A stretch of DNA of 64,000 bases. Origin: Knoxdaviesia capensis (lineage: Eukaryota; Ascomycota; Sordariomycetes; Microascales; Gondwanamycetaceae). The stretch is taken from assembly GCA_001510575.1 (NCBI GenBank), contig LNGK01000005.1, positions 4,104,682-4,168,681 of the forward strand. The letters run 5' to 3'. Below are positions 9,564 through 20,899 of this stretch, piece by piece. Made by a program: the position numbers and the translations under genes. The first letter of the stretch is position 1; every line of letters begins with the position of its first letter. A model generated the notes under the pieces. That model saw nothing but the letters and a program-made list of their open reading frames with translations. It made no database searches and was not told the DNA's origin.

Positions 9564-10561
9564 ATGCTTCCCGTTCTGTCGCGAGTTGCCGTATGTTCCC
9601 GATCCTCAAGTTTTTTGAGCCCTTTTTCTCTGGTGTTGAAATCAGCCTGCTTCCTGCCACACGCCCACCACAACTTTCATCTGTCTCGGGTCCTCGTCGC
9701 TTTGGTTTATGTAACTGGAATACTCTGAGTTTTCGATTCAATTTATGTATCTGTGTGGTCAATTGGCTCGACATCGTCTGTTCGGAACCGTTGATCCGCG
9801 ATGCCTACCGAGCTTGGCCTTTCAACAACCAGACAACACCTCGGAAAGACTCCGAGCGACCGTGAAAGGCCGAGACCGAGAGAGATAGCATGGACATGTC
9901 AGAAGCAGTGCCCGACTAGAAAAGCCGAGTTTCAACTAAGCAGCCCGAGATAAAGATGAACCCGATGCTAACGTGCCGATTTTCGTTCTCAATGTAGCGG
10001 TCCCGGACCGGCACCGTTGCCATGCGCATCGCCACCCAGACCCCCGTCCAGGCCCGTGGCTTCGCCGTCGCTGCCGCCCGCAGAGGTACGAATATACTCC
10101 TCCGAGCTCTTTGATGCCACTCGATTCATCTCCCGCAACATGCCCTTCGCTTCGCGGCCGAACATAACAGGAAGCTCTCGGCCTTGCGCCGATGAACCTG
10201 CAGCCTTACAGGGTCAACTCATGGCCTCCCAGCTATATAGTTTCCGACCATGCTAACATATGACCTCTCTGCCTCTGTTCCCACAGCCGACTTCGTCCAG
10301 GACCTCTACCTGAAGGAGCTCAAGGCCTACAAGGCCCCCACCCTCAAGGCCTCCGACGCTGAAGGCCAGGTGCATGTGTTCGCCCTCCCCAAGACCCCCG
10401 CCTCGCCTGAGGAGGCCGACCTCGCCAGCAGCATCGCCGAGTACGAGAGCATGGCCGTGGAGGTTGAGGGCCAGGATGCCGCCGCCGCCGCGGGCGGTGC
10501 CCCCATTGTGGAGGACTGGCTGGTTGACGAGGAGGAGGAAGATGACCACGCCCACCACTAA
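9564..10561 (+). CDS. atp14: Mitochondrial F1Fo-ATP synthase subunit h
   Basis: Three exons, 9564-9590, 9998-10085 and 10287-10561, give 390 nt and 129 residues (yeast Atp14 is of similar size). Intron 1 (407 bp) has GTATGT, a GCTAAC branch site and TAG. Intron 2 (201 bp) has GTACGA and a CACAG acceptor. Phases 0 and 1 join cleanly. Residues about 1-37 are an Arg/Ala/Ser-rich mitochondrial presequence without acids. The mature part begins ADFVQDLYLKELKAYKAP, the characteristic start of subunit h, and ends in an acidic, His-containing tail (DEEEEDDHAHH). Subunit h sits on the peripheral stalk of the matrix-facing complex. The gene is the last intact one before the repeat block, which begins about 300 bp downstream. 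Confidence 0.93.
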
Positions 10562-10947
10562 GCGTGTTCCTTCCCCTTTTTTGCGTACCGATCCATATGT
10601 GATAATATCGAGTGTGGAAAAAGTATAGAAGAAGATATGAAGCCCGGATTACGATCGTGGACACACCGACTGATGAGCATGTCCCTATATACTCGGAACT
10701 TTACTCTTTAAGCACCCTTGATTCCAGCCACATAGTCCCGTTTCTTCAGGCCCTTTTCTCTTCCTTTATATTATTTACTCTCTGTACTATTCTCTATTTA
10801 TGTTTTCTTATAAGTAAACGAGCGAGCTCGGATCCGCTATACGGATCCTACGTTTTTTTTTAAATTTTATTAAAAAAATTAAAATAATAAAATAATAGAA
10901 CTTTATAAAAAAAGTAATTTAAATCCTTTACCCGCGCTACGTACTTA
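10562..10947. other. atp14 3' region and transition into RIP-mutated DNA
   Basis: Up to about 10,850 the sequence has normal dinucleotides (atp14 3' UTR). A short BamHI-site inverted repeat lies at 10,830-10,850. From about 10,852 the DNA becomes A/T-rich with almost no CA or TG, marking the edge of the repeat block. Confidence 0.7.
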
Positions 10948-11040
10948 TATAGATCCCTAATAAGTTAGAGTATATTATAATTACGTATAAACGTATACTA
11001 ATACACGTAGATACTACCTAGCGGTAAGTATTTAAGTATA
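10948..11040 (+). repeat. LTR fragment of the gypsy family in opposite orientation
   Basis: This 93-bp piece starts TATAGATCCC and is the reverse complement of the right-hand end of the LTRs that follow. It is therefore the beginning of a plus-oriented LTR cut off by copy A. Confidence 0.75.
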
Positions 11041-11357
11041 TATAATTCTTAGTTATATAGTCTAAAGGATTAATAAATAAGTTATAATTATAAGGCACGT
11101 ATAGAGAAATATATAAAAAGGGAAGCTTAAATTTTTTCTATTTTAAGATATTTCTTATAAAAGCGCGGTAGATATTTACTTTTTATAGGTCTTTTACTAG
11201 CTCTTTAAAGTATTTATATATATATAGATATATACTTAAATACTTATTACTAAGTAGTATCCCCGTATATTAATATATATTTATACGTAATTATAATATA
11301 CTCTAACCTATTAGGGATCTATAAGATCCCTTTTCTTAATTAGATCGTCTATAATCT
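11041..11357 (-). mobile_element. Gypsy-family copy A: LTR (11,041-11,323) plus 34 bp of interior
   Basis: A full 283-bp LTR starting TATAATTC and ending CTATA (RIP forms of TGTG...CACA), followed by the interior start AGATCCC. It is interrupted at 11,357 by copy B. The rest of copy A is not visible in the window. Confidence 0.8.
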
Positions 11358-12252
11358 TATAATTCTTAGATATATAGTCTAAAGGACTAATAAATAAGTT
11401 ATAATTATAAGGTACGTATAGAGAAATATATATAAAGGGAAGCTTAAATTTTTTTCTATCTTAAGATATTTCTTATAAAAGCGCGGTAGATATCTGCCTT
11501 TTATAGGTCTTTTACTAGCTCTTTAAAGTATTTATATATATATAGATATATACTTAAATACTTACTGCTAAGTAGTATCTACGTATATTAGTATACGTTT
11601 ATACGTAATTATAATATATTCTAACCTATTAGGGATCTATAAGATCCCCTTTCTTAACTAGATCGTCCGCGATCTACTTTTAACTAGTAAAGGATATTAA
11701 AAGGATTTCCCTTTATATAATTTTATACTCGTACTACGAACGGTTTTTAATTATTTTTATATTTTTTTAAGGGTCCTCTTTTTTTTATCTTTTTCGACTT
11801 TTCTAAGCGTATAGAAAGAAATATAATATAAAACGGGTCTAAATAGTAATTAGATAGGAATAATAATAGTAATTAATAGGAAAATAGGTATCTAGTATAA
11901 TAAAAGGGAACTTCTTATTTATAGCGTTTTAAGTAGCTATAGGTACCGTTTTATTTATCTAACGACGTAAATACCTTAGTATTAAATAGTATTAAGAGGG
12001 ATTAAGAATACTACGACGCCTAGTTAGATAGTAACGGCCTATACTATACTATATAAATAGCGATTATATAACTCGTCTACTTATTATTAGTTAATAAAAG
12101 TAGGCGTTACGCCTAGGAATTAAGCTATAAAGGTAATAGGGACCGGGGCGTTAAGAAAGGGGGGTACTATTACGATAGCGGTAGCTACTATTAGTATAGC
12201 TATTAGCGTAAATACTAGTATTATAGGTATAACGGCGGCTCTACTAGCTAGT
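11358..12252 (-). mobile_element. Gypsy-family copy B: LTR (11,358-11,641) and 3' interior fragment
   Basis: A 284-bp LTR followed by the same interior as in copies C, D and E, including the last 130 bp of the third frame (stop at 12,120-12,122). It is interrupted at 12,252 by copy C, which lies after TAGT. The remainder was lost or lies elsewhere. Confidence 0.8.
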
Positions 12253-12654
12253 TATAATTCCTAGATATATAGTCTAAAGGACTAATAAATAAGTTATAAT
12301 TATAAGGTACTATTAGAAATATAGGAAAGGCGGTTAGAATTAGAAGCGTAACTTTGTAGTTAATACTATTTATAAAGGTAGGGGGTAAAAAACAAGATGA
12401 GTAGTTGATGGCTATGAAATACTATGCTAGAATAGATAGGGGGAAAGCTTCCTTCTTATCCCCTATAGGATCTAGGCTTCCTCCTATCTAGATCCCTAAT
12501 ACCTTCTAAGGCTTCCCTTCCTATACTAGGCTCTTCGTAATTCTATATTATATCTATTATTATTCCCTAGGCTCTTTATCGTAGCCTTATTCTTTATTAT
12601 AAACTTCTAGCTATATAAAGGATAATATAATATAAATTAATCTAATATTTAATA

Positions 12655-15600
12655 CCCCTTCTTAGCTAGAACGTTATATACTAGTAGTCCCGCGTACTTC
12701 TTAAATAGTACTCTTCCTAATAGCTTAGTTAGTATATCCGCTAATTATTCTACCGTAGGTACGTATTATATTCTAATATTAAGTTCCCGTACTCGATCGA
12801 TAGTAGAGTAAAGAGGCGTGCCGATATATTTTAGGTTTAGACGGTAAGTAGGTTTCGTAATAGCGGTAATAGTAGCGGTATTATCCTCCTAGAGGACGAT
12901 ATTCCTAATATAAAAGTTAAGCTTAGTTAGTAAATATTAAAGCTATATTAGGTAGTATATAGTCTCTCGTAGCGCGTAGATCTCGGCTTTAGCGGAAGAG
13001 TTAGTAGTCCGCCTCTACCGTTTACTATACTAGCTAATAGGGTTATTATTAAGTATAATAACGTAGCCGGTAATTAATTTAAATTCGGCGTCTTTAGTAT
13101 TACTATACGAGGTATCGGCCTAGGCGTTTAGTATCTAATCTTACGCCGTAGGACTCTATTAGTAAGTAATCCCTTTTTAAGCGTATCTAGTAAGGTACTA
13201 TAGTATACGCTTTAGGCTTTTAACGTATATAATTCGTAGGTCGTAAGAGAAACGCGCGTACTAATATATAGCGTAGGCTACGTTAGGTCGGGTCTTTCCT
13301 ATAAGGTATAAGAGCTTTCCTATTATTCGATAGTATAAGCCTTAATTAGTAGGTTATATATCTTTATACTTAGGGGGTAAAAAGGTAACTAGCTCTATTA
13401 ACGTAGTTACGGTTTAGTAATTTAAAAGCTAGAACTCCTCTAGTATATCTCTAATATAGGTATCCTAGCTAATTAAGATACTATCGTTCTCGATCTTAAT
13501 AGCTATTCCTAAGAGCTATTCGGGCTCTCCTTAGTACTTAGAGATTAGGATACCTACTAGGTCTTTCTCGAATTAATTAGCTATAGATTTATTAAGGGAA
13601 AGGATTAGTAGGTCGTTAACGTAAGAAGAGATAACTACTCGGGTCTAGGGGTTATAGTAGGTTACGTCGTTAGCCTATAAAGGCTTAAATCCGATTATTA
13701 CGAGTACCTCTTAGAGGCGAATCTACTACTATCTTCTTAACTACTTTAGTCTATATAGTAGTTTTAATAGAATAAAATACTACTAAGCGCTTCTTAACTT
13801 CTATCTAACCTTTAGGGCCTCCTCGGGATATTCGTCTAGGTATTTACGTATTATAGGCTTAGGGATAATATAGATCGTTTCCTTAAGCTCTCCTTATAAG
13901 TAGGTAGAGACTACGTCTATCTACCGTAAGGTAGCTCTCGTCTTAACTACGAGGGCTAATAGGATCCTCTACGTATCTAGGGTCGCGGTCGATACGAACG
14001 TTTCGTAGAAGTTAATGCCTTCTCGTTATTAAAAGCCTCGAACGTACTATCTTACTTTCTTCTTAGTTTCGTTACCCTCCGCGTTAGTCTTCTATCGAAA
14101 GGTAAGCTTCGTAGTAATCGGTTTCTTTAGAGGCTTTCCCTATATTACCTTAAAAGTCTTTATCTTAATAACCTTCTAAAATTTAATCCTAATAGCTTCC
14201 GTCTAGGTTCCTATAGCTTTCTAATCTTACTAAGGGTTACGCTTTAATACTTCGTTAGTATTACGTAGGTAAATTAAATCGGATACTACTATAAAAGTAC
14301 TTCCTAGTAGTTAGTCGCTAGCTAATTCGTTAAGGTCTTCGAGTTTATCTAGTCTCGAGTAGTTCTTATTAGTAATAGGAGGATTCGCGGCCGTAACTTC
14401 CTCGTCGTCTAATAAGTTCTACGTATTAGACGGTTCTAATACGGCCGTTAGCTCTAATACCCTAGATAGCTCCGGTACGCTAGATAGCTCCGATACGCTA
14501 GATATCCCCTTCTTAGGGATACTACTACTAGTAGTAGCGCTAGCTTTTAACTAGCGTAGCGCTCCTAGAGGGTAAGATCGAACGTACTTTCTATATAAAA
14601 GCTTATAGATACGTTCTTAAAACTAAATATCTTTAGTAATATATACCTATCCGAATTCTAGAATCTATACTCTATAAAGATAGCGGCCTTAGTATCTAAC
14701 TAAGATACCTTCTACGCCTATAGGTATTAGCTTAGTATTTTAGCTATCGAATTTAGCGCTTAATATCTTCTATCGCTAGAGGGGGTTTATATATACGATA
14801 TATTTAGAACCTAGTATTTAAAGGTATAATATATTAACCTTCTCGTATATCCCGTAAGCCTTCTAAAAGGTACCGATTAGCGTATTAAAGCTCCTAGAGA
14901 TAACTATCTAATTAAGTATATAGACTACCGCGGTTATAATCTTATCTTATAGCTCTAACGGGATACTCTTAGTAATAATAGTTACTTTAGTCTTCTATAA
15001 GACCTCGCGGATACTATGCTCGATACGCCTATTCTCGGTTAGGTAATATAGAGGCGATATTATATACTCGATTCCCTACTTATTATAGTAAGTAGCTAGC
15101 TTCTTAGTACTAACGTTAGTACTATTATCGCTATAGAGCTTCTTAGGCTTCCGGCCTAGCTCTAGCGCCTATCTCTTAACGGTCTTCTAAATATATATAA
15201 GTATATTACTCTTCCGGGCTATTATATAAACCGATCGTTAGCTTATTACCTTATTATATACTAATAAGAAGTAGCTATTCCCGCTTATAGATACTAGTTA
15301 TATAGTACCTATATCTATATAAATAACCTCCCTAGGTACCTTAGAGGGTACTTTAGAGTCTAGTAGTTTAAAAGATATTATCTTTCTAAACTCGTAGGCG
15401 CTATAAGGCTCGATAAGTCTAGTTACCTTCTTAACTAGAGAACTAGTAACCGCCTTAACTATTCGGGATATAGCTACCCTTCCGGGGTAGTAAAGGCGCT
15501 AGTATATAAGAGCCTCGCTCTCTAAGAGCGTACGTAGGGACACGTTAGCGTATACGGTACCGTTAACTTCGGTATATAAGGTATAGCCTTCCTCGCGAGG

Positions 15601-17559
15601 AAGCTCGTTTATAGTTATATAGGCCTTAGGGCCTTCCTTTACTTCTAGCGTAAAGCCTCTTTCTATCGGAAAGATAGTAGTAATAACCTTATCCTTAATT
15701 ATTAGCTGATCTACTACTAGAACGTACCCCTTCTTATATTAAATAATTCTAGAGATAACGTTAATAAGAAAGGTAAGGTAATACTAGATATTAGTAATCC
15801 TAAGGTTAGATCTATCCTTTATCTAGAGTTAAATAGTTCTAATATATTAAACTCCTAATAATCTACTCCTTAACTTAATTAAATTAGTAAAAGTCTTTAG
15901 GGATCCCCGCTTAAACTAAGATAGGTCGTTCGAAATATAGGAGTCTAAACCTATATTATAGATCTAATTCGTATAGATATAGTATATAGGGTAGGGTTTA
16001 AAGGGTCGTTAATCTATAGCGGTATAGGTAGTACCGTAGAGGGTAGTCGACTCCTCTAGCTTAGCGTCTTTTAGAGGCTTATTACCTTTACCCTTAGTAG
16101 GCTTTTTAGTAGAAGTTATAGTATTTACGGCTCCTAGCTTATAAGTCTTCTCTTTACTATTCGCCTTCGCTTAGTATTTACTTATAATATAACTTTTTAA
16201 GCTATACTAATAGTATTAAATATTACTCTTCTTCCGAATAGGGATACTACTAGCGGTAGGTTTAGGGGAGGGGGGGGTATAGTAATCGGGTTTCTTCGCG
16301 CTATTATCCTTCTTTTAGTTAGGAGGATATCTAGATTACTACTAGCGCGTAGCGCGGTTTATATTCTTAGCTATATATTCCGATATAGCTATAATAAAGG
16401 CGGCCTTATCGTTAACGTCTTTATTAAAACTCTTTAAGATAGCGTAGAGGTCTCTATTAAGCTTAAGGTAGCGGGTAGTAATATAATAGTAGGCGCCTAT
16501 TACAGTTAAGATAATCGGGATTACGAGCCCTTCTAGTCTTACCTTATATACTATAGAGACGAATCGATTTAGGATTTAGTATACTCCCTCTCTTAGTTTA
16601 GTTTAGAAATTAAAAACTATTATAATATTTTTAATCCGTAACTCCCTAGTTACTTAGAAATTCTACTTTAACGCTCTAAATAGGGTATAAGTATTTACTT
16701 TATCCTTAAATATTAAGGAAATCTTAGGGGCGATCGATTCTTTTATTATACGTGCTATATACGCGCTTACTAGGGGTTAGAGGTCTTAGAGTTATTCGAT
16801 AGTAATACCTAATACGCTTAAGGTAGTCTCGAACTCTTTAGATTACTATAGCTATTCTAAAGTACTAGCTAGCTTTAGGGTCTTATCGATAAGGATAGCG
16901 TAGTTCTTAAGCTCTTTTATCTTAACTTTCGTAGCTAAACGTCTATAGTTCCCGTCTTTATCTAAGTTATCGTTATCTTTATCTTCTAACTAGTATTCCT
17001 ACTATCGGAAAGAGGATCTACGTTATCGTTTATTCTCCTAAGTTATCTATAAAACCTTATCTTATATCTCTAAGATCTTCTTAATTAATACCTACTACCG
17101 CTTTAAATCCACGATTTAGTTCTACTTCCTATCGCTATCCTTCTTAATTTCCCTTAAGTTCTTAGTAACCGTCTCGGTTATTACTTCTATAAACTATACC
17201 TAGGGGAGGGGAGGATAGTAGANNGTACGGGTATCGGGTATATATATAGGAGTCTCTCCCTCGGGTTCTAGGGTAGCCTCGTAGATATTAGCTAGAAGCT
17301 CGGCTCTCTTCTACCTCGAAGTCGAGGACTTAGTTAGGGATATCGATCGTTATATAATATCGTAAATAGTAAGGCTAACTCGGTAGGGGAAGGGGGGGGG
17401 GTGGAATTAGTTACTAAAACTCGTTCTATTAGAACGTAAAAAGTCGGAGTACTATAGGAGTTAAACGGCTTCTAGGATCCGAAAACAGGGGGGGGGAGGG
17501 ACTACGGAAGTTTTCTCGGTTCCCGTAGGATTAATAGGTAGGTTAAGGGGGGGGGGGGG
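12655..17559 (-). pseudogene. Copia gag-pol relic (integrase, RT, RNase H), RIP-broken
   Basis: Minus-strand frames show three parts. Integrase near 15,200-15,350 has a YID-type first acid followed by an SGNSYFLLV-like stretch. RT near 13,611-13,626 reads YVNDLLI where YVDDLLI is expected, the Asp changed to Asn by RIP. RNase H near 12,960-13,070 has an SKR...NSSAKAEIYAL stretch followed by a TKLLGR-like tail. The order, with integrase upstream of RT, is diagnostic for copia. Nearly every in-frame stop is TAG/TAA at a position where the family has Trp or Gln. N at 17,223-17,224 and 17,560-17,605, next to long G runs, prevents reading the 5' part. Confidence 0.85.
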
Positions 17560-17605
17560 NNNNNNNNNNNNNNNNNNNNNNNNNNNNNNNNNNNNNNNNN
17601 NNNNN
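17560..17605. other. Assembly gap (46 N)
   Basis: Run of N directly after a poly-G tract; it hides the copia 5' interior and the first bases of the right copia LTR. Two further N lie at 17,223-17,224. Confidence 0.99.
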
Positions 17606-18653
17606 AATATAGGAAAGGCGGTTAGAATTAGAAGCGTAACTTTATAGTTAATACTATTTATAAAAGTAGGGGGTAAAAAATAAGATAAGTAGTTAATAGC
17701 TATAAAATACTATACTAGAATAGATAGGGGGAAAACTTCCTTCTTATCCCTTATAGGATCTAGGCTTCCTCCTATCTAGATCCCTAATACCTTCTAAGGC
17801 TTCCCTTCCTATACTAGGCTCTTTATAATTCTATATTATATCTATTATTATTCCCTAGGCTCTTTATCGTAGCCTTATTCTTTATTATAAACTTCCGGCT
17901 ATATAAAGGATAATATAATATAAATTAATCTAATATTCAATAGGCACGTATAGAGAAATATATATAAAGGGAAGCTTAAATTTTTTCTATCTTAAGATAT
18001 TTCCTATAAAAGCGCGGTAGATATCTACCTTTTATAGGTCTTTTACTAGCTCTTTAAGGTATTTATATATATATAGATATATACCTAAATACTTACCGCT
18101 AGGTAGTATCTACGTATATTAGTATACGTTTATACGTAATTATAATATACTCTAACCTATTAGGGATCTATAAGATCCCCTTTCTTAACTAGATTATCCG
18201 CGATCTACCTTTAACTAGTAAAGGATATTAAAAGGACTTCCCTTTATATAATTTTATACTTATACTACGAGCGGTTTTTAATTATTTTTATATTTTTCTA
18301 GGGGTCCTCTTTTTTTTATCCTTTTTTAACTTTTCTAAGCGTATAGAAAGAAATATAATATAAAGCGAGTCTAAATAGTAGTTAGATAAGAATAATAAAT
18401 AGTAATTAATAGGAAAGTAGGTATCTAGTTATAATAAAGGGGAACTTCTTATTTATAGCGTTTCGGGTAGCTATAGGTACCGTTTTATCTATCTAACGAT
18501 ATAAATACCTTAGTATTAGATAGTATTAGGGGGGATTAAGAATACTACGACGCCTAGTTAGATAGTAACGGCTTATACTATACTATATAAGTAGCGATTA
18601 CGTAACTTATCTACCTATTATTAGTTAATATAGGCGGGTACTACGCCTAGGAA

Positions 18654-19610
18654 TTAGGCTATAAAGGTAACGGGGACCGGGGCGTTAGGAAAAGGGGGTA
18701 CTATTACGATAGTAGTAGCTACTATTAGTATAGCTATCGGCGTAAATACTAATATTACTAGTATAATAACGGCTCTACTAGCTAGTATTAATACTATAAC
18801 GACTAATATAACGGGTACTACTACTAGCGGAGTAGGTACTAGCGGGGGTCCTCCCTTAATAGTATTAATTTCGGTAGCCTTAGTAGCCGAAAAGAGAGGT
18901 AATAGGTATACCGAGGTTAGGGCTAACGCTAAAGCCGTACGCTATAGGCGTATAATAGTTAGTTAAATAGGTACGAGGTATCCCTCGAAGGTATATTAGA
19001 TAGCTACTATATTAATAAAACGGCTCGCGTTATTAAATTCCGCGTTATTTAATTTCTAATTAGCGGTTATAAAGTCCCTATTATAAACGAGTATATATTT
19101 AGCTACGGTAATATCCCGTAACGCTTAGGTTTACGTACTTAATGTATTAATTTAATTCTTATCGGTATCTATAAAGGTATCTATTTCGGCTAATATATTA
19201 CTAAGTACCTAGTAATTAGCTTAATAGTTATAGTATTCGGTATAAGTATTCTATATAACGTTATTAATAACGTATCGATAGTAGAGAATACCTAGGTATT
19301 CGATACGTCTTAGTACGTATCGGGTATATAGAATCGGCTCGATAGCTCTGACTATAACGGTAACGCGCGGTACGTTCGTAGCGGGAGTAGCGGTAAGGGG
19401 AATAGCGGCTATAGTAAGTAATAAGGTATTATTAACGTTATTATTATTATTATTAGTAGGCTATTAAGAGATATTATTATCGTTTATAGTATAAATAGTA
19501 AGCTCGGTAAGTAGAATAGCTATTAATAGTACTAGTAATAAAAAGGATAGATAGGAAAGAGATAGTAGTAATAAGAGAGATAAAGAACTATCTAATTCTA
19601 AATCGTTTAT
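18654..19610 (-). pseudogene. Third frame of gypsy copy C (envelope-like relic)
   Basis: A 957-nt minus-strand frame from an ATA (expected ATG) at 19,610 to a TAA at 18,654, with internal TAG/TAA at RIP sites only. It lies between integrase and the 3' LTR. The length is identical in copies D and E, and there are no indels. See the copy D entry for the domain description. Confidence 0.65.
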
Positions 19611-20899
19611 AACTAGAGATCGCTAGCTTCTTATACTTCTTCGTTAGTTATATAACTATTCGTTTCTTTATTTATTATAAATAGGAAAGAATTTAGGCTT
19701 TTTATTATAAAAGGTAAAGTTATTATAGCGTTTATCGTACTATAGTAATCCTTCTATTAGCTAATATAGTCCTAATAGCTATTAAACTAGGTAGTTACCG
19801 AAAAAAGCGGGTCCCGGAGGGTAGAAGGGATAGCTAGATAAAGGACGTTTAGGTTAATCGCGGTATTTAGAATATCGTACTATAGCGGTATTATATTATT
19901 TAGTTATTAGATAGTATAATTAATACCTCCTTCCCCTCCCCTCGTTATATAAATATAGGAAAAGGCGATAGTTAGCCGCGTAAATATAAGTAGCTAGCGT
20001 AAAGCGTAGGAATTAGGAATAAAGAAAGGAAGAAAAAAAAAATAGTATATAGGCGTAACGTTAAGTCTAGAGCGTTCTATTAATTATTAATATAGTAAAA
20101 TAGGTTAAAAGTAGGGAAATATATAAGAAAAAATCGGAAAAAGTATATAAAAGGCGGAATATTAGCGGTAATAGCGGTAAAATAAAAAAAGAATAATAAA
20201 AGAAAAATTCTAAAAAAGGGAAATAGTATAGCTTAATAGTAAGGCGTAGCTAAAATAAAAATAGAATAAAGGAAATTAGGGTATAGATAGAATTAGGATA
20301 TAAATAGGGGATAACTATAGAACGAATATTATAATAGAAAAGTAAAATAATAAATAAAAAATAAAAAAAGAAAGAAATAGTATAGGGTAAAGTAACTATC
20401 TACTAATAGATAATAGACGCTTACGATCTAGCTTAAGTAGGCGACGACTAGTATACTAAAGGCTACGAATAGGCTAGCTATCCTCGATATACGCTAGGAA
20501 TAAGTTAAACCTATTATAGCGTTTATCGAGCTAATAACCGCCTAGTAACTCTAAAGTATAGGTATTACCCTAGTAAACGTCGATAATAAGCTACGGTCCG
20601 TCGTAGAATAGCTCGTATTTATACTTTTACGGTTAATATCGTAACGTCTAGTCGCCTTTACTAAAAATACGATACGTAGCCTTATTATTCTATAATATAG
20701 TATAGATATATATCTAGTATACCTTTATAGAGTTAGATAATAAGCGAACGGTCTTAAATAACTATCTTTCGCAAGCTAAATCTTACTAAGAGGCGATAAC
20801 TTTATCTATAGTAGGTTCCCGTTTATATAGTATAGTAATATAGGTAGCGCTATTATAGGGCTTAGTACTAAAAAGTAAGTAATATAGGGAAAAGCTACT

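Larger units (their letters stand above)
12311..17942 (-). mobile_element. Ty1/copia-type LTR retrotransposon nested in the LTR of copy C
   Basis: LTRs at 12,311-12,654 and about 17,599-17,942 (the first bases of the right one fall in an assembly gap), starting TATTAGAAAT and ending TTAATA/TCAATA. The target duplication is GGTAC (12,306-12,310) and GGCAC (17,943-17,947); they differ by one RIP change. A purine tract (minus strand AAGAAGGGG) abuts the left LTR, so the left LTR is the 3' one. The interior encodes, on the minus strand, relics of integrase, RT and RNase H in copia order. It is non-functional. Confidence 0.9.

Noticed and set aside
10825..10852. Cloning-vector polylinker contamination (GAGCTCGGATCC)
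   Set aside because: Only a dozen bases match, followed by genomic inverted-repeat and RIP sequence; no vector backbone is present.
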